This document shows positions 55,906 through 64,000 of a stretch of DNA of 64,000 nucleotides, one piece after another (the stretch's first letter is position 1; each line of letters opens with the position of its first letter). The translations under genes were made by a program, and so were the position numbers. Source of the DNA: Pseudanabaena galeata CCNP1313 (GTDB lineage Bacteria; Cyanobacteriota; Cyanobacteriia; Pseudanabaenales; Pseudanabaenaceae); NCBI RefSeq assembly GCF_029910235.1, contig NZ_CP112876.1, forward strand, positions 152,653 to 216,652. The letters are read 5' to 3'. Below the pieces are notes generated by a model. It ran no database searches. It was not told the origin of the DNA and saw nothing but the letters and a program-made list of their open reading frames with translations.

Positions 55906-57081
55906 CAGAAGTGTTGAACCAAAAGTGAAGAAACACCAAAAATGGATACACTACACCTATCAAAATAGTGATTTCAGCTTAAAATCACTATCCTCCTAAA
56001 CCAATGTAAGTAGCTAATATTCTCACACATAAATGCTTGTAAATATCGCAGTTTATCTAACATCTTTGAACCAAACTCTTTTGGTATATTGACTAGCTCT
56101 AGTAAAACATAAGCAATTAAGCAAGTGTAAATTTGAATAGTAATACCATTGACATTTTTAGTGATCAATCGATCTAACTTCAAATGCATTTTCAAGAACT
56201 TCCAAAGCAGTTCAATTTGCCATCGCTTTTTATATATCTCTGCAATTTCGTCATTACTTACTGTTTGATTGTCTGTCTCTGACAAGTTTGTTGCTAGTCG
56301 AAATTCACTACGGGTTTCTAAATCTGAAAAAATAACTAATCTTACTTCTACTTTATCTTTACCTGTCCCTAATATAGCATTACCATTATCTAATAATTCT
56401 AGGTTAATGTTGTTCTTCACCCTAATTACAAAATAGCGGTCTTTTAATTTTATTAAATTCCTGATACGTTCAAGCTTAGCAAAACCTCGATCCATTATCC
56501 CAACTCCATTTTCTGGTATTGCTCTTATTGTTGGTTCACCATATTTACTGTCATGTCCAGCACCAAAATGTATCACTATACCATCAGGTTCATTGTTGCA
56601 AATATTGATGCCACTGAACAGTTTTACTTGTCCATATCCTTGATTCCACATTAGTTTACTAGTTAGGGTAACTATGGTTGAATCTAGAGGAAATAATACT
56701 AAATCTTCTTTACCTAATTTTTTCTCTTTCTTTAGCTGCCTTCTTAAATCTACAAACAAATTATAAAAAATATTAGAACATCTCGTTTTACTGGCTTTGG
56801 AAAATGTTGATATGTCTATATCAATTCCTCTCATATTCAACCGTTGGAATAGACTTCTCATACTTGTTTGACCTTGGTCAAGTACATAACTAAGCCAGCA
56901 AGATACAAATAAAAATGTACTTAACTTTGGATAATCGTTTTGGGGCAAGTTTTTGAGTAGTTGTTTGACAATCTTAGGGAAGTTAGATAACATTGTTAAC
57001 ATTATTTTTTGTTTTGACGCTTCTAATTTATCAAATTAGAAGCGTGTTTTTCTAGCTTTTTTCTATCATTCAACACTTCTG
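55906..57081 (-). mobile_element. IS4-type insertion sequence in hsdS
   Basis: Inverted ends CAGAAGTGTTGAA at both termini and a 9-bp duplication GGTAAGACT at 55897-55905 and 57082-57090. The 1176-bp element carries one transposase. The clean duplication and intact flanks suggest a recent insertion. Confidence 0.92.
55974..57002 (-). CDS. IS4-family transposase
   Basis: A 342-residue DDE transposase with LFPLDSTIVTLTSKLMW (first Asp), GIMDRGFAKLERIRNLIK (second Asp) and IYKKRWQIELLWKFLKMHLK (the Y-R-E signature of IS4 elements). Codon use is AT-rich compared with neighbouring hsd genes. Confidence 0.9.
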   Translation of the reverse strand: MLTMLSNFPKIVKQLLKNLPQNDYPKLSTFLFVSCWLSYVLDQGQTSMRSLFQRLNMRGIDIDISTFSKASKTRCSNIFYNLFVDLRRQLKKEKKLGKEDLVLFPLDSTIVTLTSKLMWNQGYGQVKLFSGINICNNEPDGIVIHFGAGHDSKYGEPTIRAIPENGVGIMDRGFAKLERIRNLIKLKDRYFVIRVKNNINLELLDNGNAILGTGKDKVEVRLVIFSDLETRSEFRLATNLSETDNQTVSNDEIAEIYKKRWQIELLWKFLKMHLKLDRLITKNVNGITIQIYTCLIAYVLLELVNIPKEFGSKMLDKLRYLQAFMCENISYLHWFRRIVILS

Positions 57082-57671
57082 GGTAAGACTAGGGGATATT
57101 ACTTCAAAGATAACTGATGGAGATCATCAAACACCACCAAGAATTTCAGAAGGGTATCGGTTACTTTCTGCAAAAAACGTGCGGAATGGTTATTTAGATT
57201 TTGGTAACTGTGATTTTATTTCTGAAGAAAATTATCTAAAATCAAGAGAAAGATGCTGTCCAGAGTTTAATGACCTTTTGATTGTTTCGGTCGGTGGCAC
57301 AATTGGAAGAACCTCATTAATTCCAGAGGACTCTTTTTTTGCATTAGTTAGAAGCGTAGCTTTAATAAAACCATTATTAATCAATTCTTCATATCTAAAA
57401 TATTCAATGGATTCTAGTCTTCTGCAAGATTCTATACACACGAGAAAACGTGGTGGCGCTCAACCCTGTCTATATTTATCTGAAATCGAAATGTTCCCAT
57501 TCTCTTTACCTCCCCTCGCCGAACAACAGCGCATTGTTGCCAAAATCGACCAACTCATGACCCTTTGCGACGAGCTAGAAAAACAAATTAACGCAGCAGA
57601 AAGCAAACAGACCAATCTGCTTAAATCCTTGATGGCAAAGGTTTAAAGCTAACAAGAAAGGAGAAAATACT

Positions 57672-57965
57672 ATGACCATCTCACGCGATCGCCTTGAAGA
57701 AATTCAAAATATACCCGATGAAGAAATTGATACTTCAGATATTCCAGAGCTAGGCGATCGCTTTTGGGCAAACAATGATGTGCCTTCAAAAACACTGAAA
57801 CGTATTGCCACATACCTTCAACCAGAACTATTTGAAGATTTAACAAGGTTAGGAGTTGTCGAAAATCGAAACCCATCAAATTTGCTTGCAACCTTAGCTC
57901 AACAAGCTGTAGATCAAGCAAAACGAGATGGTCGATTAGGCGATCGCGCCAAAGGAGATAAATAA
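57672..57965 (+). CDS. BrnA-like/RHH antitoxin-type regulator
   Basis: A 97-residue protein. The first half IQNIPDEEIDTSDIPELGDR then FWAN resembles the N-terminus of BrnA antitoxins, and the second half (IATYLQPELFEDLTRLGVVE, LLATLAQQAVDQAKRDG) is ribbon-helix-helix-like. No BrnT toxin is beside it. A GGAGAA ribosome site precedes the ATG. It heads an operon with the same shape as 34164-35040. Confidence 0.72.
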   Translation: MTISRDRLEEIQNIPDEEIDTSDIPELGDRFWANNDVPSKTLKRIATYLQPELFEDLTRLGVVENRNPSNLLATLAQQAVDQAKRDGRLGDRAKGDK

Positions 57966-58343
57966 ATGACAGATGCACCAAGATTAGAGGCGGCTCTATT
58001 GGCTTTAACTCAGTCTGTTCAGACATTAATTGAAGAGACTAGAGCCACTAATACCAATCTCAACAGCCTAGTTGAGCATCTTTACACCCGAAATGATGTG
58101 GTAGTTAATGACGTTGTAGACATCAAAAATGAATTGCATGAATTCAAAGAAGTATTTAAACAGCAAGCCTTAACTGCTGATCGCTATGCCAGCGCATCTC
58201 AAGCCCAAGCTCTTGCAGCCCAAGCCCAAGCTGAATCAGTCAAAGTCCAATCTGATACAGACAAAACTCAAGCCGAAAATATTCGGTTAATGATTGAAAT
58301 GCTTAATCGGAAACAGGCGTACCCCATCCAAACCTACGAGTGA
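57966..58343 (+). CDS. Coiled-coil hypothetical protein
   Basis: A 125-residue protein with long helical segments and an Ala/Gln-rich coiled coil (ASQAQALAAQAQAESVKVQ). It follows the RHH gene with no gap and overlaps the next small gene (GTGA). No family is recognised. Confidence 0.6.
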   Translation: MTDAPRLEAALLALTQSVQTLIEETRATNTNLNSLVEHLYTRNDVVVNDVVDIKNELHEFKEVFKQQALTADRYASASQAQALAAQAQAESVKVQSDTDKTQAENIRLMIEMLNRKQAYPIQTYE

Positions 58344-58519
58344 GTCAATCAAAGCAACCTGCACCAGCGAGGAGATCGGTACAGCAGTCAAAAATCGAGA
58401 TTGTTTTAACAAATCCGATAGATCGATGTATGCTTATTCTGAGGTTTTTTATCCAAAGGAGGATCACAGATAAAATGTATCCCTTCAAAAGCAAAAAGCC
58501 AGTGCCTGAGAACCACTAG
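58340..58519 (+). CDS. Small basic protein, third gene of the operon
   Basis: A 59-residue product from GTG 58340, overlapping the previous stop by the GTGA arrangement. The first ~31 residues (SQSKQPAPARRSVQQSKIEI then VLTNPIDRC) are nearly identical to the truncated gene at 34950, and the same overlap is kept there, which supports translation in both. It is rich in Lys and Arg. Function unknown. Confidence 0.6.
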   Translation: MSQSKQPAPARRSVQQSKIEIVLTNPIDRCMLILRFFIQRRITDKMYPFKSKKPVPENH

Positions 58520-58832
58520 CTTCTTGACTACCCGAAGGTATCTATTCAATTAAATAAACGGAAACGGACAGATATTGCTTAGAGAGGCAAGATTTGTTCA
58601 ATGCTTTCTTATATCTTAATGCAAGATATGAGTTTGGCAACAGTTTTTGCTGGAAATTTTTTCAAATTCAGCAAAAATAATTATTGAACACATCTAAAAA
58701 ATCTGTCTGTTTCCTGATTGAAAACGCTACAACCCTTACAATCAGGACAACCCAGATGTATTTGAAAATTCAAGCCTTGCCCAAGCAAAATGGCAAGGAA
58801 AAAGTATTTAGCAATCGTGCAGGAGGTAAAAA
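58520..58832. other. Leader region of the primase gene
   Basis: No gene seen. AT-rich words repeat in inverted form (CAGACAGATT-like stretches at about 58568 and 58701: GGACAGATAT and AATCTGTCTGTTTCC). The stretch ends in a strong AGGAGGT ribosome site before a TTG start. It could hold a plasmid replication control region. Confidence 0.4.
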
Positions 58833-60581
58833 TTGACTTACCTCCAAAAAGATCTCAATTCAAACCGTAAATCTTCATATAAGACCCTACTACCCGCTGA
58901 TCTGATCGAGCAAAAATTTGCAGCACTATTTCCGCACGGATGGGAATGGCTAACTAATCGAGACGGACAATGGACCACCAACACCAAATATCCCCTAACG
59001 CCCAGAGACCTAATTGAAAAATGGCGATCGCCAAACGAGATCATAGGCGTAAGATTTGGCAAAGAAACCAGCTACTTAATGCTAGACATCGATGCAGGTA
59101 GCCAATACCACCCACAACACAACGAGCAAGCCCTAACAGCAATCCGAGCCGCAATGGAAAGCATCGGCTTAGTACGCCATATCGCCATCCAATCATCAGC
59201 ATCCCAAGGACTGCACCTATACTTTCCCCTGCCCTACAGCATCAATACATTTAAACTAGCCTGTGCTACACGCCATGCCCTAGAAAAAGCCAAACTAACC
59301 ATCAAAGACGGGACCATCGAACAATTCCCCAACCCCAAAGCCTTCAACGCCCAATTCAAAGGACACAGATTACCACTGCAAGAAAGTAGTTATATCCTCA
59401 ACGACGACCTCCAGCCCCACAGTCAAACCCTAGAAACATTTCTAAACCTATGGGACCAAGCCGCGATCGCCCAAGATCTAGAACTACTAGAAACCGCAAT
59501 TGCCAAAGCCCCAAAACCGAGAACCTATCAAACTCAACCACAGGGCAAAGGCACAGAATGGAGAGCCAACATTGAAGCGCGGATAGCGATCGGCTGGACA
59601 GGCAAAGGACAAACCAACGAAATGCTATATCAGATCGCCGTCAAACATCGAGTATTTGATGGGATTGACGACACCAACGAACTAGCCCAAGCGATCGCCA
59701 CCACCGCCAAAAACTGCCAAGGATTCTACGAATACTCCAACCACACCAGAGAAATCGAAAGCAGAGCGCTTTATACCGCCCAAAGCGTAATGATTACCCA
59801 TTATCCCTATGGTAGCCAAGCTAGCAACCAAAACAATCCCACAACCAAAACCAGCACCAAGAAAAAACACCAAGAAAAACAACCAACAGCCATAGAGCGA
59901 ATTACCAAAGCCATCGAACAACTAAGCAATCTTGTTTTTAGTAAAGTGCGAGAAGCGATCGCCGCAATTAGGGCGATCGCCAAGTGTAGCCCCACCACCC
60001 TATACAAACCCGAAATCAAGAAACTATGGCAACCCCTAGTAAAAAGCTGTAACACAACTTCTAGCGACAATTTCAAACCAATAGAAGCAGAAAAAACAGA
60101 AAATCAGACAGCTTTCCCAGAGCTTAAAATCATTACAGAGAGCCTTGTTACAGTTAAAGCCACTAATGAAGTGTTTTTAGCTGAATCAGAAGAAGAAAAA
60201 ATTAACCAATCTAACCCCATCCCCTCGCCCGAAGTCTCCAGATTCTCTAATGAAAGCTTAGAACCCATACAGAAAAAGGAATACAAACCAATCATGACTT
60301 TTAATCAGGCAATTGCGATCGCGTCAACTTGCCCTAGTCCACCAATGCTCGAAAATTCAAAATGCTACAAACCCAAAGAGCTGCCACGACAAAATCCATC
60401 AACCGTTGAAAAAATTCAAGCGATTGTCAATGCTGATCCAAGCAAGGCGCGATCACAATTGGCAATGCTCAAAGCTAAATTACTAATGCCTTGGCTTAAA
60501 GCTGAGGAGCGATCTCAAACTGAAGAAGCGATCGCTTGGTTAGAGAATTATCTAGATAAGAGTTGTCTTTTAGATGCTTAA
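58833..60581 (+). CDS. AEP-superfamily primase-like plasmid replication protein
   Basis: A 582-residue protein. The N-terminal third has archaeo-eukaryotic primase features: SYLMLDIDAGSQYHPQHN (catalytic Asp pair), SIGLVRHIAIQSSASQGLHL then YFPLPY (His motif) and FPNPKAFNAQFKGHRLPLQ. The middle is a helical PriCT-like region; the tail is low-complexity. Proteins of this kind occur on cyanobacterial plasmids and are presumed to prime or initiate replication. The start is TTG 58833 after AGGAGGT. A short copy of its 3' end lies at 61164-61286. Confidence 0.75.
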   Translation: MTYLQKDLNSNRKSSYKTLLPADLIEQKFAALFPHGWEWLTNRDGQWTTNTKYPLTPRDLIEKWRSPNEIIGVRFGKETSYLMLDIDAGSQYHPQHNEQALTAIRAAMESIGLVRHIAIQSSASQGLHLYFPLPYSINTFKLACATRHALEKAKLTIKDGTIEQFPNPKAFNAQFKGHRLPLQESSYILNDDLQPHSQTLETFLNLWDQAAIAQDLELLETAIAKAPKPRTYQTQPQGKGTEWRANIEARIAIGWTGKGQTNEMLYQIAVKHRVFDGIDDTNELAQAIATTAKNCQGFYEYSNHTREIESRALYTAQSVMITHYPYGSQASNQNNPTTKTSTKKKHQEKQPTAIERITKAIEQLSNLVFSKVREAIAAIRAIAKCSPTTLYKPEIKKLWQPLVKSCNTTSSDNFKPIEAEKTENQTAFPELKIITESLVTVKATNEVFLAESEEEKINQSNPIPSPEVSRFSNESLEPIQKKEYKPIMTFNQAIAIASTCPSPPMLENSKCYKPKELPRQNPSTVEKIQAIVNADPSKARSQLAMLKAKLLMPWLKAEERSQTEEAIAWLENYLDKSCLLDA

Positions 60582-61021
60582 AAATGGCTTAAATCAGGAA
60601 AAGTCGGATCGAGAATCTGTTCGATAGTGAATGGGCATTCCGCAGGTAGATCTTTGTAATTTAACGGGGTTTCGCGCACGACTAATGCCAAACTTGATAC
60701 AAAAGCCGAGGCAATCACTTCGGGTAAATATGGCTTCAGGCTAGGGTTTTCCTTTAATGATTCTGATGATTTATCCCGTTGCTCTATAATATTTGCCTTC
60801 CAACTCTTGCTACGATTGTCTGGCTGATATTGCCATTTCAGAAGATGTCCGATTAGGATTCCTAGACGGTTTCTCAATTCTTGACGTTGTTGCTTCCCCA
60901 AAGACTCAATTTCTTCTACCAAATTTTCAATATCTAATTCCTGCCATTTTCCAGACTTTAATAGATTAGATTGCTCCAAAGTCCAAGCGTAAAAATCTGT
61001 ATCATAAAGTTTTGCTGCCAT
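60578..61021 (-). CDS. DUF29 family protein
   Basis: A 147-residue DUF29 protein: LYDTDFYAWTLEQSNLLKSG, LDIENLVEEIESLGKQQRQE and RLGILIGHLLKWQYQP. It converges on the primase gene with a 4-base overlap at the ends. Function is unknown, as for the first copy at 4362. Confidence 0.88.
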   Translation of the reverse strand: MAAKLYDTDFYAWTLEQSNLLKSGKWQELDIENLVEEIESLGKQQRQELRNRLGILIGHLLKWQYQPDNRSKSWKANIIEQRDKSSESLKENPSLKPYLPEVIASAFVSSLALVVRETPLNYKDLPAECPFTIEQILDPTFPDLSHF

Positions 61022-61957
61022 TCTTTTTAACCCTCTTAACGTGACCTAGAAGCCTTTGTACAACGCAGAGATCGTTAGCAGCAATGCGATCGCCATTCAT
61101 AGATAACAATACTTGCTCCGATCTCAAAATTTGGAAAGAAAAAGTGGGTTAGTTGGTCGCGAGAGAAAAGCGCGATCGCTATTGGCAATGCTCAAAGCCA
61201 AATTACTAATGCCTTGGCTCAAAGCTGAGGAGAAATCCTAAACTCAAGAAGCGATCGCTTGGCTTAAAGATAGTCTTAAGTATTAGAAGCTATGGATAGA
61301 TATTGATTACTTGAAGTAAATCTAATCTCAAATATTAATCAGGATTTATGCTCAAAAATGGTTGACATTTTGAGTATAAATTTTGTCAGAACCTATGGCT
61401 TTTTGAGCCTTGAAAACCAATTAGACAGTTATTGTATAAGTAATCAAGCCAATTTAGGTTGCCACTCAAACTTTAATGCAAACTTAATGCAAAAAAAGTA
61501 TAAATTTCGATTTGTCCCTCAGCCCCGAAAGCTCTAGCGCTCACTTATAAAAAAGAAAACAGCACATTATAGTCTGTATCCATCGATGAATCTATGTCAG
61601 AGGTTAAATCAGTATCCCAAGTGAGGAATCATTTAGCAATGGAATAAAAACAGCCTTTATCCCCTCTGGTAACTGGTCAGCAATTCCCGAAGTTTCAGTA
61701 CTGAGCCTTAAAACTATTTAAATTCTCCAAATCATAGAGAATTCTTATTCACAATTTTGTTGCTTCAAATTGTGATCGTCTCCCTCAGTAGGCTATACAG
61801 GGAGATTTTAAGAATGGTTAAGAGTGAAATTAGATAAGTACAGATAATATGGAAAGTATATTGATGAGAGAGAGTTGGTAAATTACAGCTTTTCTTGATT
61901 CAAACTCATGTATTCTAGATATAGAAAGTATCCATGTTTTGATGATTGACAGATTAA
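61022..61957. other. Non-coding stretch of about 940 bases
   Basis: It contains the primase 3'-end copy (61164-61286), a half-copy of the GTCCCTCAGCCCCGAAAG hairpin arm (61514-61531) and AT-rich sequence. No supported gene. Confidence 0.5.
61164..61286 (+). pseudogene. Duplicated 3' end of the primase gene
   Basis: The frame reads LLAMLKAKLLMPWLKAEEKS, a stop, then TQEAIAWLKDSLKY, matching the last ~45 codons of the primase (60430-60581) at high identity. It is a remnant of a second primase copy or a duplication. Confidence 0.8.
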
Positions 61958-62881
61958 TTGGTGTACTTATCGCCTTTTGAGAACTATTATCTACATCGAA
62001 AATCACATAATCATCGAACTCTAAATTTGTATCATCTCTCAATTAAAGTATATGGCGCGATCGCGCAAAACGTTCAATACCCTCATTTGGTGAAGGTGTT
62101 GTATTCGTTGGCGCGATCGTTTGATGTGTCTGGGAGAGGCATTGTAGAGTTTGATATTGCGAAATTGGCAAAGACTTTAAACCGTAGTATATCCACTATT
62201 AAAACCAATCTACGCAAAGCCAGACGGCTAGGCGTATTTCGCGTTTTAAAGATTTCTGGATTATTGGTAAAAGCTGCATATATTAGTCTTCCTAAACTAT
62301 GCCTTAAATTAGGAATTCAAAAACTTGGAGCAATTTACGAATTAGATAGTAATAAATTCCATACATTGCGATCGCAAACAATTCGATTTACGATCGCAAT
62401 GAAGCAAAAGCATTCTAAGTTTGTTGCAGACAAATTAGCTAAAGAGTTGAAGTTACCCAAGGCGATCGAAGTCGGCAAAATCTTTGATATTGCGTCTGAA
62501 ATATCCACAGGCGTTACAAGTATCAAGGGTCAAGTTGGACATTTCCTCTTGGTGACTTCAGAATTCACTCCGTATGGCGCAAGCCAAAAACTTATTGGAT
62601 CTATTCTTGAGAGATCTCCGCAAACAATTCGGAAACACTTGCAAGCTATCAATGGGTTGGAAGAAGTAACCTCGTTACAGATTTGCCAAAGCGATCAATC
62701 TAACAACATGCAGATGCTTGAAGATCAGAGGCTTTGGCTGGAACATGAGATAGGGCTTGTTAATTATTTTTGTTGGAACAACGTTTTATATAAGTGCTTG
62801 CCCAACGTCTATGATCTCGATAGTTCGTTCTTGTTTAACCAAAAATGGCTTAGACGACGTGTTTCAAAAATGTTTCGATGA
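61958..62881 (+). CDS. Plasmid-type protein with helix-turn-helix segments
   Basis: A 307-residue product. Residues 70-105 (FDIAKLAKTLNRSISTIKTN) and 210-235 (GASQKLIGSILERSPQTIRK) look like helix-turn-helix units. Such proteins accompany primase genes on cyanobacterial plasmids; whether it acts in replication or regulation is unknown. The frame opens at TTG 61958, with GTG 61961 as an alternative. Confidence 0.6.
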   Translation: MVYLSPFENYYLHRKSHNHRTLNLYHLSIKVYGAIAQNVQYPHLVKVLYSLARSFDVSGRGIVEFDIAKLAKTLNRSISTIKTNLRKARRLGVFRVLKISGLLVKAAYISLPKLCLKLGIQKLGAIYELDSNKFHTLRSQTIRFTIAMKQKHSKFVADKLAKELKLPKAIEVGKIFDIASEISTGVTSIKGQVGHFLLVTSEFTPYGASQKLIGSILERSPQTIRKHLQAINGLEEVTSLQICQSDQSNNMQMLEDQRLWLEHEIGLVNYFCWNNVLYKCLPNVYDLDSSFLFNQKWLRRRVSKMFR

Positions 62882-63532
62882 CATTTTATGCTTTTTACCC
62901 ATTCTTCTTTAATCTTTTTCTTTCTTTTTCTTTTTTAAAGAATAATTAGAAATCCATTGATTAGGGGATATTAAGAGCATAGTTTTCACTCATTAATAAA
63001 ATCGCATCAATTTTTGCGATCGCTTTGCCAATCAATGTAAATAAAAAACAGGCGATCGCTGGTGAATTTTGCCATGTACATTGCGTCCCTCAGCCCCGAA
63101 AGTATTGAATGCTTTCGGGGCTGAGGGACAATCAAAGGATTTCAGCCTATTCGTTTTAAGATGGCGATCACAACTTTGCATTCCTATACCTTGCGCTAGG
63201 ACGGAGATGCACTTTACAATCCACACATTTCTGGAAGTGCGATCGCGATGTCTCTCAGTCCTGAATAGAGAAATCTTGATAGTGACTGATGGCAATATTT
63301 TCAAGTGGTGTCAGGAGCATTGGCATAATTTTTGATAGCTCGATCCGATCTATCTAACGATCCACAAACTTCAGTGATTGCGAATAAAGCAGATCCTGCG
63401 ATCGCAAATAGCTTTTGATATAGTCGGGTGACTTCGGGGTTGAGGGGACATCAAAAAAGCCAGTGCTTATCCTGTACTGACTTTTTAGGTCGTGTTATTA
63501 TTGCTGACAATTTAGAGAAAAAAGTGAAGGCT
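62882..63532. other. Non-coding stretch of about 650 bases with a hairpin element
   Basis: A T-rich stretch directly follows the HTH gene and may be its terminator. The rest holds the 63085-63129 hairpin and several HIP1-type words; no gene is supported, and short frames across the hairpin are symmetric artefacts. Confidence 0.5.
63085..63129. repeat. Hairpin with 18-bp perfect arms
   Basis: GTCCCTCAGCCCCGAAAG and its complement flank a 9-base loop. One arm also occurs alone at 61514-61531, so this is a dispersed palindromic element. Confidence 0.85.
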
Positions 63533-63970
63533 ATGACTGATCCTTTAACTGCTGGGGCATTGGTGGGTTTGGCTGTTCAAAAGTTTGTTGAGTCGAGTGC
63601 GGGTGAGCTGGCTAAGAAATTTACGACTGATGCGATCGCGAAGATTCCTGAGCTATGGCAGAAAATTAAGAACAAGTTGTCAGGGAAACATCCGACAGTC
63701 GATGAGGCTTTGGTAAAGGTCGAGTCGGGCGATCGCGCTGCTATTGAAACGGTTAGCACAGTGCTCGGTACAGAGCTGATTACAGATCCAGCATTTGCTA
63801 ACGAACTCAAACTACTTGCCCAGACGATTCAAGCTGGTAAGATTCAAGATAACAGTTCGATGACGATGAACGTTTCTGATAATGCGAGAGGTTGGCAGAC
63901 TAAGGTTGAGGGTGGTAAGGCTTATATTGGGGAGATTCATATTCAGGAGGGGCAATCTCCAAAGTCTTAG
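63533..63970 (+). CDS. Hypothetical cyanobacterial protein
   Basis: A 145-residue product from ATG 63533 (the frame itself opens at 63428, but MTDPLTAGALVGLAVQKFVE looks like a native start). Residues 15-60 are helical with SAGELAKKFTTDAIAKIPEL; the tail VSDNARGWQTKVEGGKAYIG has a motif I associate with small cyanobacterial proteins found next to NACHT/TIR-type conflict genes. That association is from memory and weak. Only 30 bases follow before the window ends. Confidence 0.55.
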   Translation: MTDPLTAGALVGLAVQKFVESSAGELAKKFTTDAIAKIPELWQKIKNKLSGKHPTVDEALVKVESGDRAAIETVSTVLGTELITDPAFANELKLLAQTIQAGKIQDNSSMTMNVSDNARGWQTKVEGGKAYIGEIHIQEGQSPKS

Positions 63971-64000
63971 TCACAACTCATAAGTTAAAGGCGATCGCTC

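Larger units (their letters stand above)
54755..57646 (+). pseudogene. hsdS: Type I restriction specificity subunit HsdS, split by an IS4-type element
   Basis: Codons 54755-55905 hold the N-terminal region (MMNTGELLEKYFAFAFAAPD), first recognition domain and central helices (PPLAEQRRIVAKIDELMVRC), and 57091-57646 hold the second recognition domain and final helix (PPLAEQQRIVAKIDQLMTLC). Removing the IS and one 9-base duplication restores an uninterrupted 568-residue HsdS. As it stands, the gene gives a truncated half-subunit of up to 414 residues whose end is IS-encoded, so the restriction system is likely silent or altered in specificity. Confidence 0.92.

Noticed and set aside
63069..63335. 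Overlapping frames on both strands across the 63085 hairpin
   Set aside because: The two products begin with the same peptide because the hairpin is symmetric; neither has a family match or clear ribosome site.
1..64000. Retron, diversity-generating retroelement, tRNA or rRNA genes
   Set aside because: No reverse transcriptase motif (xxDD), no variable/template repeat pair and no tRNA cloverleaf or rRNA signature sequence was found on reading; a tRNAscan/Rfam run would settle the RNA genes.

Overview
The window is cyanobacterial DNA: the HIP1 octamer GCGATCGC recurs throughout, and the gene families (DUF29, DUF433/DUF5615 pairs, Uma2-type proteins, a SelD-type FAD domain) are typical of filamentous cyanobacteria such as Pseudanabaena relatives; the genus cannot be fixed from sequence alone. 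A ParA partition pair, an AEP-type primase and several plasmid-type small operons suggest a large plasmid or a plasmid-derived island rather than core chromosome. No rRNA, tRNA or CRISPR array was seen.

Layout. (1) 1-11.7 kb: the right part of a BREX phage-defence locus, pglX (5' end outside the window)-pglZ-brxD-brxHI, the gene order of BREX type 6. It is loaded with GC-rich two-hairpin repeats, five of them translated in frame inside PglX, two of which bracket an extra DUF559 nuclease domain. (2) 11.7-18 kb: transposase remnants, two mechanosensitive-channel genes, and an IS66-type transposase flanked by fragments of an alpha/beta hydrolase gene and tex. (3) 18-21.7 kb: an unexplained repeat cluster, small genes, a HEPN/MNT toxin-antitoxin pair and a tyrosine recombinase. 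(4) 22.55-28.26 kb: a Tn3-family transposon (tnpA, tyrosine recombinase, XRE/zinc-ribbon regulator) with an IS982 inside tnpA; it truncates a SelD-type FAD gene on one side and an hsdS on the other. (5) 28.3-33.8 kb: remnant type I restriction locus (5'-truncated hsdS, DUF433/DUF5615 pair, hsdR carrying dispersed repeats in frame). (6) 34-36.3 kb: a small plasmid-type operon, a Tn3-derived miniature element, a broken Tn3 transposase and another miniature element. (7) 36.3-41 kb: a cobalt-type nitrile hydratase operon with activator, CobW-type chaperone, HupE-type metal permease and a sulfatase-modifying-factor-like protein. (8) 41.5-44.4 kb: nested IS debris. (9) 44.4-45.8 kb: ParA, a small RHH-like partner and a tandem-repeat operator/centromere candidate. 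(10) 45.9-57.6 kb: a second type I restriction system, hsdR-hsdM-hsdS, interleaved with VapBC-, YefM/YoeB-, Uma2- and AlbA_2-type genes; hsdS is split by an IS4-type element and hsdR ends exactly at an IS1380 insertion. (11) 57.7-64 kb: a second plasmid-type small operon, primase, DUF29, an HTH protein and an unrecognised cyanobacterial protein.

Overall this is a defence island under heavy transposon attack. Several systems look silenced by insertion (hsdS twice, tnpA once). Miniature elements match the ends of transposons present here: two Tn3-type miniatures and one IS982-type palindrome. The most unusual features are the repeat-flanked DUF559 cassette inside PglX, the in-frame repeat invasion of defence genes, and the GCTTCGC-core palindromes inserted without frame damage in pglZ and brxHI.
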